A DNA stretch of 64,000 nt from Mycolicibacterium komossense (GTDB taxonomy: Bacteria; Actinomycetota; Actinomycetes; Mycobacteriales; Mycobacteriaceae), in contig NZ_JACKTY010000049.1 of assembly GCF_025822605.1 (NCBI RefSeq), positions 310,001 through 374,000 on the forward strand. The letters are read 5' to 3'. The position numbers and the translations under genes were made by a program. The stretch's first letter is position 1, and every line of letters starts with the position of its first letter. This document shows positions 17,441 through 25,676 of this stretch, one piece after another. A model generated the notes under the pieces. That model worked only from the letters and a program-made list of their open reading frames with translations, was not told the origin of the DNA and did no database searches.

Positions 17441-18070
17441 GTGGCGAAAAACGGTGTGCGTCCCGGGTTGATCACCAAGGTCCACGTGATGCGCCACGGC
17501 GAAGTGCACAACCCCGAAGGCATCCTATACGGGCGGCTCCCGGGCTACCATCTCTCCGAACGGGGCAAAGCGCAAGCTCAGGCGGTCGCAGATTCCCTGG
17601 TCAACAACGACATCGTCGCCGTCATCGCGTCCCCGCTGCAGCGCGCGCAGGAGACGGCGGCGCCGATCGCCGCGGCGCACCGTCTGCCCGTCGACACCGA
17701 TGACGAGCTCATCGAATCGGCGAATTACTTTGAGGGCAAACGCATGTCGCCCGGTGACGGAGTCTGGCGTCACCCCAGGGTGTGGTGGCAGCTACGCAAC
17801 CCCCTGACACCGTCGTGGGGCGAGCCGTACAAGGAGATTGCCGCCCGGATGACAGCGGCGATCGACCGCGCCCGGGTCAAGGGGGAAGGCCGCGAGGTGG
17901 TGTGTGTCAGCCACCAGTTGCCGGTCGAAACGCTGTGGCGGTCGCTGGCCGGCAAAAGCCTGCCGCATGATCCGCGTAAACGCCAGACGCAGCTGGCGTC
18001 ACTGACCACGCTCACCTATGACGGTGATGAGCTGATCGACGTCTCGTACTCCGAGCCCGCGGGCCGATAG
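17441..18070 (+). CDS. Histidine phosphatase-family protein (Rv0525-like)
   Basis: 209 aa. The catalytic RHGE motif is in VHVMRHGEVHNPEGILYGR near residue 12; the second catalytic histidine is in VVCVSHQLPVETLWR. This is the phosphoglycerate-mutase-like fold, probably a phosphomonoesterase. GTG start at 17441 follows the hemL stop with no gap. Same position as Rv0525 in M. tuberculosis; the substrate is unknown. Confidence 0.9.
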   Translation: MAKNGVRPGLITKVHVMRHGEVHNPEGILYGRLPGYHLSERGKAQAQAVADSLVNNDIVAVIASPLQRAQETAAPIAAAHRLPVDTDDELIESANYFEGKRMSPGDGVWRHPRVWWQLRNPLTPSWGEPYKEIAARMTAAIDRARVKGEGREVVCVSHQLPVETLWRSLAGKSLPHDPRKRQTQLASLTTLTYDGDELIDVSYSEPAGR

Positions 18071-18073
18071 CCG

Positions 18074-18682
18074 ATGCGGAGCAAGGTCATCGCCGCAGTG
18101 GCGGCCACCATCGCGGTGGCTGCACTGCTGACCGGCTGCTCCACCGGTGACGACGCCGTCGCCCAGGGTGGATCGTTCGAATTCGTGGCCCCGGGCGGCA
18201 AGACGGATATCTTCTACGATCCTCCCGAAAGTCGCGGCCGCCCAGGGGCGTTGACCGGTCCCGACCTGATGAACCCCGATCAGAAGCTGTCCCTCGACGA
18301 CTTCGCGGGCAAGGTGGTGGTGATCAACGTCTGGGGTCAGTGGTGTGCGCCGTGCCGCTCCGAGATCGGCCAGCTGCAGCAGGTGTATGACGCCACCAAA
18401 GGCGACGGCGTGGCGTTCCTGGGTATCGACGTCCGCGACAACAATCGCGAGGCCGCCCACGATTTCATCGTTGACCGCAAGGTGACCTACCCGTCGATCT
18501 ACGACCCGTCGATGCGCACGATGATCGCCTTCGGCGGCAAGTACCCGACCACCGTCATCCCGTCGACCATCGTGCTGGACCGCGAACACCGGGTGGCGGC
18601 GGTCTTCCTGCGCGAACTGCTGGCCGAGGATCTGCAACCCGTGGTGGCCCGCCTGGCCGCCGAACCCGGGCCGAAATCATGA
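18074..18682 (+). CDS. ResA/CcsX-like thioredoxin lipoprotein
   Basis: 202-aa exported thiol-disulphide oxidoreductase. A signal sequence with lipobox LLTGC gives lipid-modified Cys22. The thioredoxin domain carries WCAPC (Cys91/Cys94), NVWGQ before it and the cis-Pro region PSTIVLDR. It probably reduces apocytochrome c haem-binding cysteines, taking electrons from the CcdA protein encoded next. The ATG at 18074 is three bases after the previous stop; its end overlaps ccdA by four bases. Confidence 0.92.
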   Translation: MRSKVIAAVAATIAVAALLTGCSTGDDAVAQGGSFEFVAPGGKTDIFYDPPESRGRPGALTGPDLMNPDQKLSLDDFAGKVVVINVWGQWCAPCRSEIGQLQQVYDATKGDGVAFLGIDVRDNNREAAHDFIVDRKVTYPSIYDPSMRTMIAFGGKYPTTVIPSTIVLDREHRVAAVFLRELLAEDLQPVVARLAAEPGPKS

Positions 18683-19455
18683 GTGGCGTCACCGAACTGG
18701 CCGCCTCGGGCCCGCTGCTGTTCGCCCTCGGTGCGTGCGTGCTGGCCGGGCTGGTGTCGTTCGCGTCGCCGTGCGTGGTCCCGTTGGTGCCCGGTTACCT
18801 GTCCTACCTGGCCGCGGTTGTCGGTGTGCAGGACGACCCGGCGACCGCGGTGCAGACCGGGACCCGAACCCGCCTGCGCGTCACCGGCTCGGCGCTGCTG
18901 TTCGTCGCGGGCTTCACCGTCGTCTTCATCCTGGGCACGGTCGCGGTGCTCGGTATGACGACATCGCTGATCACCAATCAGCTGCTGCTGCAACGGGTCG
19001 GCGGCGTCATCACGATCATCATGGGCTTGGTGTTCGTCGGGTTCATCCCGGCGCTGCAACGCCAGGCCCGTTTCACGCCGCGGCAAGTCTCGACCGTCGC
19101 GGGTGCGCCGCTGCTCGGTGCCGTCTTCGGGCTGGGCTGGACGCCGTGCCTGGGCCCGACGCTGGCCGGTGTGATCACCGTCACGTCGGCCACCGACGGG
19201 GCCAGCGTCGCGCGCGGGGTGGTGCTGGTCATCGCTTACTGCCTCGGGCTGGGTATCCCCTTCATCCTGCTCGCCTTCGGGTCGTCCTGGGCTGTCGGCG
19301 GATTGGGCTGGCTGCGCAGGCACACCCGCGCCATCCAGATCTTCGGTGGGGTGTTGCTCATCCTGGTCGGCATCGCGCTGGTGACCGGGGCGTGGAACGA
19401 ATTCGTCTCCTGGGTGCGCGATGCATTCGTCAGCGATGTGAGGCTTCCACTGTGA
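18679..19455 (+). CDS. ccdA: Cytochrome c biogenesis protein CcdA
   Basis: 258-aa polytopic membrane protein with six to seven hydrophobic segments. Conserved features of CcdA/DsbD-type transporters are present: SFASPCVVPLVPGYLSYLAA in the first helix and GLGWTPCLGPTLAG in the fourth, giving the paired membrane cysteines that pass reductant to ResA/CcsX. ATG 18679 overlaps the resA-like stop, and the stop overlaps the ResB start. Confidence 0.94.
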   Translation: MSGVTELAASGPLLFALGACVLAGLVSFASPCVVPLVPGYLSYLAAVVGVQDDPATAVQTGTRTRLRVTGSALLFVAGFTVVFILGTVAVLGMTTSLITNQLLLQRVGGVITIIMGLVFVGFIPALQRQARFTPRQVSTVAGAPLLGAVFGLGWTPCLGPTLAGVITVTSATDGASVARGVVLVIAYCLGLGIPFILLAFGSSWAVGGLGWLRRHTRAIQIFGGVLLILVGIALVTGAWNEFVSWVRDAFVSDVRLPL

Positions 19456-21134
19456 CCAGCTCCTCCCCGCGAGCAGACGCAAAGGCCCCGCGCAACGGCG
19501 GAAAAAGAGGACCTTTGCGTCTGCTCGGCGAGAAACTGCGCAACGCGTGGCGCACGCTCACCTCGATGGGCACCGCGCTGGTGCTGCTGTTCCTGCTCGC
19601 GTTGGGCGCGGTCCCCGGAGCGATGCTGCCGCAGCGCAGCCTCAACGCCGCCAAGGTCGACCAATACATCGCCGACCATTCGCTGATCGGGCCGTGGCTG
19701 GATCGGTTCCAGTTCTTCGACGTCTTCTCCAGCTTCTGGTTCACGTCCATCTATGTGTTGCTGTTCATCTCGCTGGTCGGGTGTCTGACGCCACGCATCA
19801 TCGAGCACGCCCGCAGTATGCGGGCGGTGCCCGTGCCCGCACCGCGTAACCTCGCCCGGCTGCCCAAACACGCTGAAGCACAGGTGGCCGGGGACCCCGA
19901 CGCCACCGCTGCGGCGATGGTCGAGCGGCTGCGCGGCTGGCGCAAGGTGGTGCGCACCGATACCGAAAACTCAGGTGCGACGGAAATTTCCGCCGAGAAG
20001 GGCTATCTGCGCGAGTTCGGCAACCTGGTGTTCCACTTCTCCCTGCTCGGCCTGCTGGTGGCGGTGGCCGCAGGCAAGATGTTCGGCTACGAGGGCAACG
20101 TCATCGTGATCGCCGACAGCGGGCCGGGCTTCTGTTCGGCATCGCCTGCGGCGTTCGACTCGTTCCGGGCCGGCAACACCGTCGACGGGACCTCGCTGTA
20201 CCCGATGTGTATCCGGGTCAACGACTTCCAGGCCGAGTACCTGCCGAGTGGGCAGGCCCGGTCATTCGCCGCGAATATCGACTACCAAGCCGGTGACGAC
20301 CTGCAGACCGGCGCCTGGCAGCCCTACCGCCTCGAGGTCAACCATCCGTTGCGGGTCGGCGGGGACCGGGTCTACCTGCAGGGCCACGGCTACGCCCCGA
20401 CGTTCACCGTGACGTTCCCCGACGGGCAGACCCGCACCCAGACCGTCCAGTTCCGGCCCGATGAAGCACTGACACTGTTGTCGTCGGGCGTCGTGCGCTT
20501 CGATCCGCCCGGGGGCACCTATCCCGACGCCGACGAGCGGCGCAAACATCAGATCGCCATCCAGGGGCTGTTCGCCCCGACCGAACAGCTCGACGGCAAG
20601 CTGCTCTCGTCGAGCTTCCCGGCGATGAACGACCCGGCCGTCGCCATCGACATCTACCGCGGCGACGCCGGTCTGGACACCGGGAGACCGCAGTCGCTGT
20701 TCACCCTCGACCCGCGGCTCATCGACCAGAAGCGGCTCACCAAGCTCAGCCGGGTGAACCTCAAGGCGGGTGAGCAGGTCCGCCTCGACGATGGCATGGT
20801 CGTGCGCTTCGATGGCGCGACGCCGTTCGTCAACCTGCAGGTCTCGCATGACCCCGGCCAGGTGTGGGTGTTGCTCTTCGCGCTGACGATGATGGGCGGA
20901 CTGGTGGTGTCTCTGCTGATCCGGCGCCGTCGGATCTGGGTGCGGATCTCCCCGGCCAGCGCAAACGGCGACGGCGACGGTACCGTGAATGTCGAACTCG
21001 GCGGCTTGGCCCGTACCGACAACTCGGGCTGGGGAGATGAGTTCGAGCGGCTGACCGGCAGGCTGCTGGCAGGGCTGGAAAGCCCGGCCGCGGGAACCGC
21101 TGCCGCAGCCGAGGCGTCGAGAGAGAAGGTCTGA
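19452..21134 (+). CDS. resB: Cytochrome c biogenesis protein ResB (CcsB-type)
   Basis: 560-aa membrane protein of system II cytochrome c maturation. Hydrophobic helices lie near 40-60, 90-110, 185-205 and 470-495, with a large extracytoplasmic domain between the last two. With CcsA it forms the haem-lyase complex. The GTG at 19452 overlaps the ccdA stop. Odd: codons 6-26 lie inside a 60-bp palindromic repeat that recurs at 32220, so the basic cytoplasmic tail (SSSPRADAKAPRNGGKRGPL) is repeat-derived. A shorter start after the repeat would leave no ribosome site. Confidence 0.9.
   Translation: MTSSSPRADAKAPRNGGKRGPLRLLGEKLRNAWRTLTSMGTALVLLFLLALGAVPGAMLPQRSLNAAKVDQYIADHSLIGPWLDRFQFFDVFSSFWFTSIYVLLFISLVGCLTPRIIEHARSMRAVPVPAPRNLARLPKHAEAQVAGDPDATAAAMVERLRGWRKVVRTDTENSGATEISAEKGYLREFGNLVFHFSLLGLLVAVAAGKMFGYEGNVIVIADSGPGFCSASPAAFDSFRAGNTVDGTSLYPMCIRVNDFQAEYLPSGQARSFAANIDYQAGDDLQTGAWQPYRLEVNHPLRVGGDRVYLQGHGYAPTFTVTFPDGQTRTQTVQFRPDEALTLLSSGVVRFDPPGGTYPDADERRKHQIAIQGLFAPTEQLDGKLLSSSFPAMNDPAVAIDIYRGDAGLDTGRPQSLFTLDPRLIDQKRLTKLSRVNLKAGEQVRLDDGMVVRFDGATPFVNLQVSHDPGQVWVLLFALTMMGGLVVSLLIRRRRIWVRISPASANGDGDGTVNVELGGLARTDNSGWGDEFERLTGRLLAGLESPAAGTAAAAEASREKV
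19468..19527. repeat. 60-bp palindromic repeat, copy 1 (inside resB)
   Basis: Perfect 16-base inverted arms CGAGCAGACGCAAAGG (19470-19485) and CCTTTGCGTCTGCTCG (19512-19527) around a 26-base loop. It aligns without gaps to 32220-32279 at 44 of 60 positions, with identical outer 10 bases on both ends. This copy lies in the coding start of resB; the other is intergenic. Confidence 0.85.
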
Positions 21135-22117
21135 TGAACACCGAGCACGTCGACGTCGGGTTGGCCCGCTACTCCGATTGGGCTTTCACCTCGACGCTGG
21201 TGGTGCTGGTAGTCGCCCTGGTGCTGCTGGCGGTGGAACTGGCCTACTCCCGCGGTCGTCGCAGCGACGCCCGAGAACTGGTCGCCGCAGGCGGCGGGGG
21301 CGTTGCGCAGGACAGCGCCACTCCCGGCATCGTCGCCGACACTCCTCGGCGATCCGCCGACGAACGTGTCGGCAAGGCCGGTCTGGCCATGGTCTACCTC
21401 GGGATCGGCCTGCTGCTGGTGTGCATCGTGCTGCGCGGCCTGGCCACCGCGCGGGTGCCTTGGGGCAACATGTACGAGTTCATCAACCTGACGTGTTTCT
21501 GCGGCCTGGTCGCCGCGGCCATCGTGCTGCGCAAGCCGCAGTACCGCAGCCTGTGGGTGTTCGTGCTGCTGCCGGTGCTGATCCTGCTGGCCGTCTCCGT
21601 CAAATGGCTTTACACCAACGCTGCCCCGGTGATGCCGGCCCTGCAGTCCTACTGGCTGCCCATCCACGTGTCGGTGGTCAGCCTGGGTTCGGGAGTATTC
21701 CTGGTTGCCGGCGTCGCCAGCATCCTGTTCCTGCTGAAGATGTCGCCCCTCGGGGATCCCGGCCGCGAGGGGACGCTGGCGCGCGTCGTCCAACGACTGC
21801 CCGACGCCCAGACGCTGGATCGCATTGCCTACCGCACCACTATTTTCGCGTTCCCGGTTTTCGGGTTCGGGGTGATCTTCGGCGCGATCTGGGCCGAGGA
21901 GGCCTGGGGCCGGTATTGGGGCTGGGACCCCAAGGAGACGGTCGCCTTCATCGCCTGGGTGGTGTACGCCGCCTACCTGCACGCCCGCTCGACGGCAGGC
22001 TGGCGCGACCGCAAGGCCGCCTGGATCAACGTCGTCGGGTTCGTCGCGATGGTGTTCAACCTGTTCTTCATCAATCTGGTGACGGTCGGTCTGCACTCGT
22101 ACGCCGGGGTGGGCTGA
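21134..22117 (+). CDS. ccsA: Cytochrome c biogenesis protein CcsA (ResC), haem handling
   Basis: 327-aa polytopic membrane protein with about eight hydrophobic segments. The tryptophan-rich haem-binding signature WGRYWGWDPKET is at about residue 260, and conserved histidines lie in PIHVSVVSLG and LHARSTAGWRD. It exports haem and ligates it to apocytochrome c together with ResB. Its ATG overlaps the ResB stop by one base (TGATG). Last gene of the hemL-ccs block, followed by a strong hairpin. Confidence 0.94.
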   Translation: MNTEHVDVGLARYSDWAFTSTLVVLVVALVLLAVELAYSRGRRSDARELVAAGGGGVAQDSATPGIVADTPRRSADERVGKAGLAMVYLGIGLLLVCIVLRGLATARVPWGNMYEFINLTCFCGLVAAAIVLRKPQYRSLWVFVLLPVLILLAVSVKWLYTNAAPVMPALQSYWLPIHVSVVSLGSGVFLVAGVASILFLLKMSPLGDPGREGTLARVVQRLPDAQTLDRIAYRTTIFAFPVFGFGVIFGAIWAEEAWGRYWGWDPKETVAFIAWVVYAAYLHARSTAGWRDRKAAWINVVGFVAMVFNLFFINLVTVGLHSYAGVG

Positions 22118-22137
22118 GCACACTCTGGCGTTGGTGT

Positions 22138-22176
22138 GGCTGGGGCAGGTGTGGCGTGTCAACACCCGCCCCAGCC
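22138..22176 (+). terminator. Hairpin after ccsA
   Basis: Stem of 15 pairs with one A-C mismatch: GGCTGGGGC-A-GGTGT against ACACC-C-GCCCCAGCC, with a 9-base loop (22153-22161). It begins 20 bases after the ccsA stop and is the right size for a transcription terminator, but no U-tract follows, which is common in mycobacteria. Confidence 0.6.
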
Positions 22177-22337
22177 GGGAAAGCCCTATCTGGGGGACAG
22201 GGCGAGCTTGGCGATCGCGCGGACCGGATCCACTGTCGATCTACCTAGCAACGTAGCAGCGCGAGATGAACAGTAGGCGGCTTCCATCGTGAGAATGCTT
22301 GCCAGAACCTGACTTTCAGCGCAATGGCAACATCGTG

Positions 22338-22366
22338 ATCATCTACGTACTATTTACGTAAATGAT
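22338..22366. promoter_or_regulatory. AT-rich palindromic operator before L,D-transpeptidase
   Basis: Twelve-base arms ATCATCTACGTA and TACGTAAATGAT match as a palindrome at 11 of 12 positions around CTATT. It is strikingly AT-rich for this genome and ends 25 bases before the transpeptidase start; a -10-like TACTAT (22348-22353) overlaps its centre. Likely a repressor site; the factor is unknown. The rest of 22177-22391 shows no gene. Confidence 0.5.
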
Positions 22367-22391
22367 GGTCATGGCGCGGTGAGGTGAGTTC

Positions 22392-23585
22392 GTGCGGAAA
22401 CGGTCGTGGCCGGTGCTGCTGGTGGTGGCGTTCGGTCTGGTGCTGAGCATGACGGCGTGTGTGGCCAGGCAGCCGACCGTGCCGGCCGAGTCGACCGTCA
22501 CCGACAAGGGCACGCCGTATACCGACCTGCTGGTGCCCAAGCTCAGCGCCTCGGTGGTCGACGGTGCGGTCGGGGTGCCGGTCAACCGGCCCGTCACGGT
22601 GACCGCCGACGACGGAGTGCTCGGCGCGGTCGCGCTGGTGAACGCCCAGGGCAGAGCGGTCATCGGCGAACTGAGCTCCGATGGGCGCGCGTGGTCGACC
22701 ACCGAGCCGCTCGGTTACAACAAGCAGTACACCCTCGAAGCCGAGGCGCTGGGGCTCAGCGGGGCCACTCGCAGCCGGATGACATTCCAGACCCATTCGC
22801 CGGACAACATGACCATGCCCTACGTGTCGCCGACCAACGGTGACGTGGTCGGCGTCGGGCAGCCGCTGTCGGTACGGTTCGACGAGAACATCTCGGATCG
22901 TCTTGCGGCGCAACGCGCCATCACCGTGACCACCGATCCGCCGGTGGCGGGCGCGTTCTACTGGCTCAGCAGCCGCGAGGTTCGCTGGCGACCCGAGAAG
23001 TTCTGGAAGCCGGGCACGAAAGTCGCGGTGTCGGTCAAGGCCTACGGCACCGATTTCGGTGACGGTCTGTTCGGCCGCGACGACGTCGACACCCGGTTCA
23101 CGATCGGTGACGAGGTGATCGCCACCGCCGACGACGCCACCAAGACACTGACGGTTCGGGTCAACGGTGCGGTCGTCAAGACCATGCCGATCTCGATGGG
23201 CAAGAACAAGACTCCGACCGACAACGGCACCTACATCATCGGCGATCGGTACCCGTCGCTGGTGATGGATTCCTCGACGTACGGGGTGCCGGTGAATTCG
23301 GCAGACGGATACCGCACGGAAGTCGAATGGGCCACCCAGATGTCCTACAGCGGCATCTATGTCCACTCGGCTCCCTGGTCGTTGGGCAGTCAGGGCCGCA
23401 CCAACGTGAGCCACGGGTGCCTCAACGCGAGCCCGGCCAACGCGCGCTGGTTCTACGACAACACCCGGCGCGGCGATGTCGTCGTGGTGACCAACACCGT
23501 CGGGCCGACCCTGTCGGGCACCGACGGTCTCGGTGATTGGAACATTCCGTGGGAGCAGTGGCGGGCGGGCAATGCCGGTGTCTGA
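22392..23585 (+). CDS. L,D-transpeptidase (lipoprotein)
   Basis: 397-aa exported peptidoglycan cross-linking enzyme that makes 3-3 bonds between tetrapeptide stems. A signal peptide with lipobox SMTAC gives lipid-modified Cys23. Two immunoglobulin-like regions (about 50-145 and 146-250) precede the YkuD catalytic domain, whose motif has His325 (YVHSAPW) and Ser340-His341-Gly342-Cys343; the 18-residue His-Cys spacing equals that of LdtMt2. The tail is Trp-rich. GTG start at 22392 is preceded by GAGGTGAG. It sits between ccsA and the Rv0530-like gene, where M. tuberculosis has none, so it is an accessory insertion. Confidence 0.93.
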   Translation: MRKRSWPVLLVVAFGLVLSMTACVARQPTVPAESTVTDKGTPYTDLLVPKLSASVVDGAVGVPVNRPVTVTADDGVLGAVALVNAQGRAVIGELSSDGRAWSTTEPLGYNKQYTLEAEALGLSGATRSRMTFQTHSPDNMTMPYVSPTNGDVVGVGQPLSVRFDENISDRLAAQRAITVTTDPPVAGAFYWLSSREVRWRPEKFWKPGTKVAVSVKAYGTDFGDGLFGRDDVDTRFTIGDEVIATADDATKTLTVRVNGAVVKTMPISMGKNKTPTDNGTYIIGDRYPSLVMDSSTYGVPVNSADGYRTEVEWATQMSYSGIYVHSAPWSLGSQGRTNVSHGCLNASPANARWFYDNTRRGDVVVVTNTVGPTLSGTDGLGDWNIPWEQWRAGNAGV

Positions 23586-23716
23586 CCCACGCGGGCACGG
23601 GGGCGCGCCCAACCCGCACGCCCAACTCGCGAGCTGACGTCTGCGGGGTGCCGCTGCAGCTGCGATAGGGTGGCGCAAGCTTGATTGTCGTCGATGTCGT
23701 CAAGGGAGCGCACAAG

Positions 23717-25093
23717 TTGTCTGACCAACCGGCGCACGGCGCCGAGGCTCGACATGGCCGCGAAAATGCAGATCTGCCAACGTGGTTGACAGATCGTGAG
23801 GGGTCCGAGCCGACTGCTGAGGCCAAGCCGGCCGCCCATGAACGCTCCGATGCCCCCGCATCGGAGCGCAATGAGCCGGTCGCCTCCCGCGCGGAGTACC
23901 CGGAGTACACCGAGTACACGGAGTTTCATACCCCCGGCTACGGCACACCGATACCCAGCAGTAGCTCCCCGCGGCCGCTGCGCGGGTTCCGTTCCGAGCA
24001 ACGGTTCACCGACCCCACAGGTTTCGGCCCGATACACCAACCCGAGTGGGGAGAGCCGACCCCGCCGATCGGCATCCCCACGGTGGACCCCTATCCGCCC
24101 GGCAACGCCACCGGCTCGTTATCGTCGTCCTACCGGCCGACGGTGCCGCAGTCGCCCTACCCGGATCTGTCGACGAGCTCGCTACTGCGTGAGGTGAAGC
24201 CACCGCCGTCGGACGGCTGGCGACGGTGGCTCTACCTGCTGTCCGGGAAGTTGATCAACGTGGGGGAGAGCCCACGGGCCAACCACCGAAACAATCTGAT
24301 CGCCCACGTCAACCAGCCCGTGCAGGGCTGCTACCGGATCGCGTTGCTGAGCCTCAAGGGCGGAGTCGGTAAAACGACGATCACGGCGACGCTGGGTGCG
24401 ACGTTCGCGCAGGTCCGCGGCGATCGCGTCGTCGCCGTCGACGCCAACCCCGACCGCGGGACGCTGAGCCAGAAGGTGCCGCTGGAGACGCCCGCCACGG
24501 TGCGGCACCTGCTGCGCGACGCGGAGACCATCGAGCGCTACAGCGATATCCGCAATTACACCTCCCAGGGCCCGAGCCGGTTGGAGGTGTTGGCCTCCGA
24601 GAGTGATCCAGCGGTTTCGGAGGCGTTCAGCTCCGATGACTATCTGCGGGCCTTGGACGTGCTTGACCGCTTCTACAGCCTCGTGCTGACCGACTGCGGC
24701 ACCGGGCTGATGCACTCGGCGATGTCGGCGGTGCTGTCCCATACCGACAGCCTCATCGTGATCAGCTCCGGGTCCGTCGACGGCGCGCGCAGTGCCTCGG
24801 CGACGCTGGACTGGCTCGACGCTCATGGGCACGAGAACTTGGTGCGTAATTCGGTCGCCGTCATCAATGCGGTGCGGCCGCGCTCGGGCAAGGTCGATCT
24901 ACAGAAGGTGGTGGATCACTTCTCGCGGCGCTGCCGGGCGGTGCGGTTGGTGCCGTTCGATCCACATCTGGAAGAGGGCGCCGAGATCAACCTCGACCGG
25001 CTCAAGCGCGAAACACGAGAAGCGCTGCTGGAATTGGCCGCGGTCGTCGCCGACGGCTTTCCGGCCGCCGACACCCACGACAGGTTCCGTTAA
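23717..25093 (+). CDS. ParA/MinD-like ATPase with Pro-rich N-terminus (Rv0530-like)
   Basis: 458 aa. Residues 1-180 are Pro/Ser/Tyr-rich and probably disordered. The ATPase domain starts with the deviant Walker A LLSLKGGVGKTTITATLG, then VVAVDANPDRGTL (A') and VLTDCGTGL (Walker B region). This is the layout of mycobacterial MinD-like proteins related to EspI. TTG at 23717 is preferred because AAGGGAG lies 9 bases upstream; an earlier TTG at 23681 in the same frame lacks a site. Partner and role unknown. Confidence 0.85.
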   Translation: MSDQPAHGAEARHGRENADLPTWLTDREGSEPTAEAKPAAHERSDAPASERNEPVASRAEYPEYTEYTEFHTPGYGTPIPSSSSPRPLRGFRSEQRFTDPTGFGPIHQPEWGEPTPPIGIPTVDPYPPGNATGSLSSSYRPTVPQSPYPDLSTSSLLREVKPPPSDGWRRWLYLLSGKLINVGESPRANHRNNLIAHVNQPVQGCYRIALLSLKGGVGKTTITATLGATFAQVRGDRVVAVDANPDRGTLSQKVPLETPATVRHLLRDAETIERYSDIRNYTSQGPSRLEVLASESDPAVSEAFSSDDYLRALDVLDRFYSLVLTDCGTGLMHSAMSAVLSHTDSLIVISSGSVDGARSASATLDWLDAHGHENLVRNSVAVINAVRPRSGKVDLQKVVDHFSRRCRAVRLVPFDPHLEEGAEINLDRLKRETREALLELAAVVADGFPAADTHDRFR

Positions 25094-25100
25094 AGGAGCG

Positions 25101-25262
25101 TCAGCGCGGGGTGTTGTCGTCGCGACCGAGTCGCCACAAAAAATCGGGGTCGTCGTCGGGACCGATCACGCGTGTCTTCGGACGTTCGGCATAAGCCTTC
25201 GTCATCCGCCAACCGGCATAGACAAGGCCGGCTAACGCCAAGATGAGGAGCAGGTAAAGCAC
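25101..25262 (-). CDS. Small single-TM protein (53 aa)
   Basis: Short gene with GTG start at 25262 and a perfect ribosome site GGAGGT 5 bases upstream. The product is one membrane helix (VLYLLLILALAGLVYAGWRM) followed by a charged cytoplasmic tail with an Asp-rich segment (GPDDDPDFLWRLGRDD). Convergent with the ParA-like gene, whose stop is 7 bases away, and divergent from the next gene. The family is not recognised. Confidence 0.75.
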   Translation of the reverse strand: MLYLLLILALAGLVYAGWRMTKAYAERPKTRVIGPDDDPDFLWRLGRDDNTPR

Positions 25263-25310
25263 GGGTTAACCTCCTTGGTGCAAATATACGCGCGTCGGTA
25301 GGCTCAGGCG

Positions 25311-25616
25311 GTGCCTGATGAGCGTCCCACCGGCCGGATGATGGTCGACGTAGTGACCTACCTGCTAGCGCGGCTGTTATTGGTCGCCGCGCTCAGCGTG
25401 GTGATCTTCTTCGGGGCGCACCTGCTCGGGATCGACGAGTTCCCGTTGGTGCTCGCCGTCTTGTTCGCGATCGTGATCGCCCTGCCGCTGGGGATCTGGG
25501 TTTTCAAGCCGCTGCGCCTCAAGGCGACTGCCAGCATCGCTGCGGTCGACGAGCGGCGCCGGGCCGACCGAGAGCAGTTGCGTTCTCGCCTGCACGGTGA
25601 CGTCCCGCCGGAGTAA
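25311..25616 (+). CDS. Small membrane protein, DUF4229-like (Rv0531-like)
   Basis: 101 aa with a short hydrophilic N-terminus, two hydrophobic segments (residues 15-36 and 43-65) and a basic, coiled C-terminal tail (AAVDERRRADREQLRSRL). This layout matches DUF4229 proteins of actinobacteria. GTG start at 25311. Position equals Rv0531. Function unknown. Confidence 0.7.
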   Translation: MPDERPTGRMMVDVVTYLLARLLLVAALSVVIFFGAHLLGIDEFPLVLAVLFAIVIALPLGIWVFKPLRLKATASIAAVDERRRADREQLRSRLHGDVPPE

Positions 25617-25676
25617 CCCGGTTGTGTCTGAGCTCACCGCGAAGAAGTGCGAGTAGCCGTCGCGTTCAGCTCGTTC

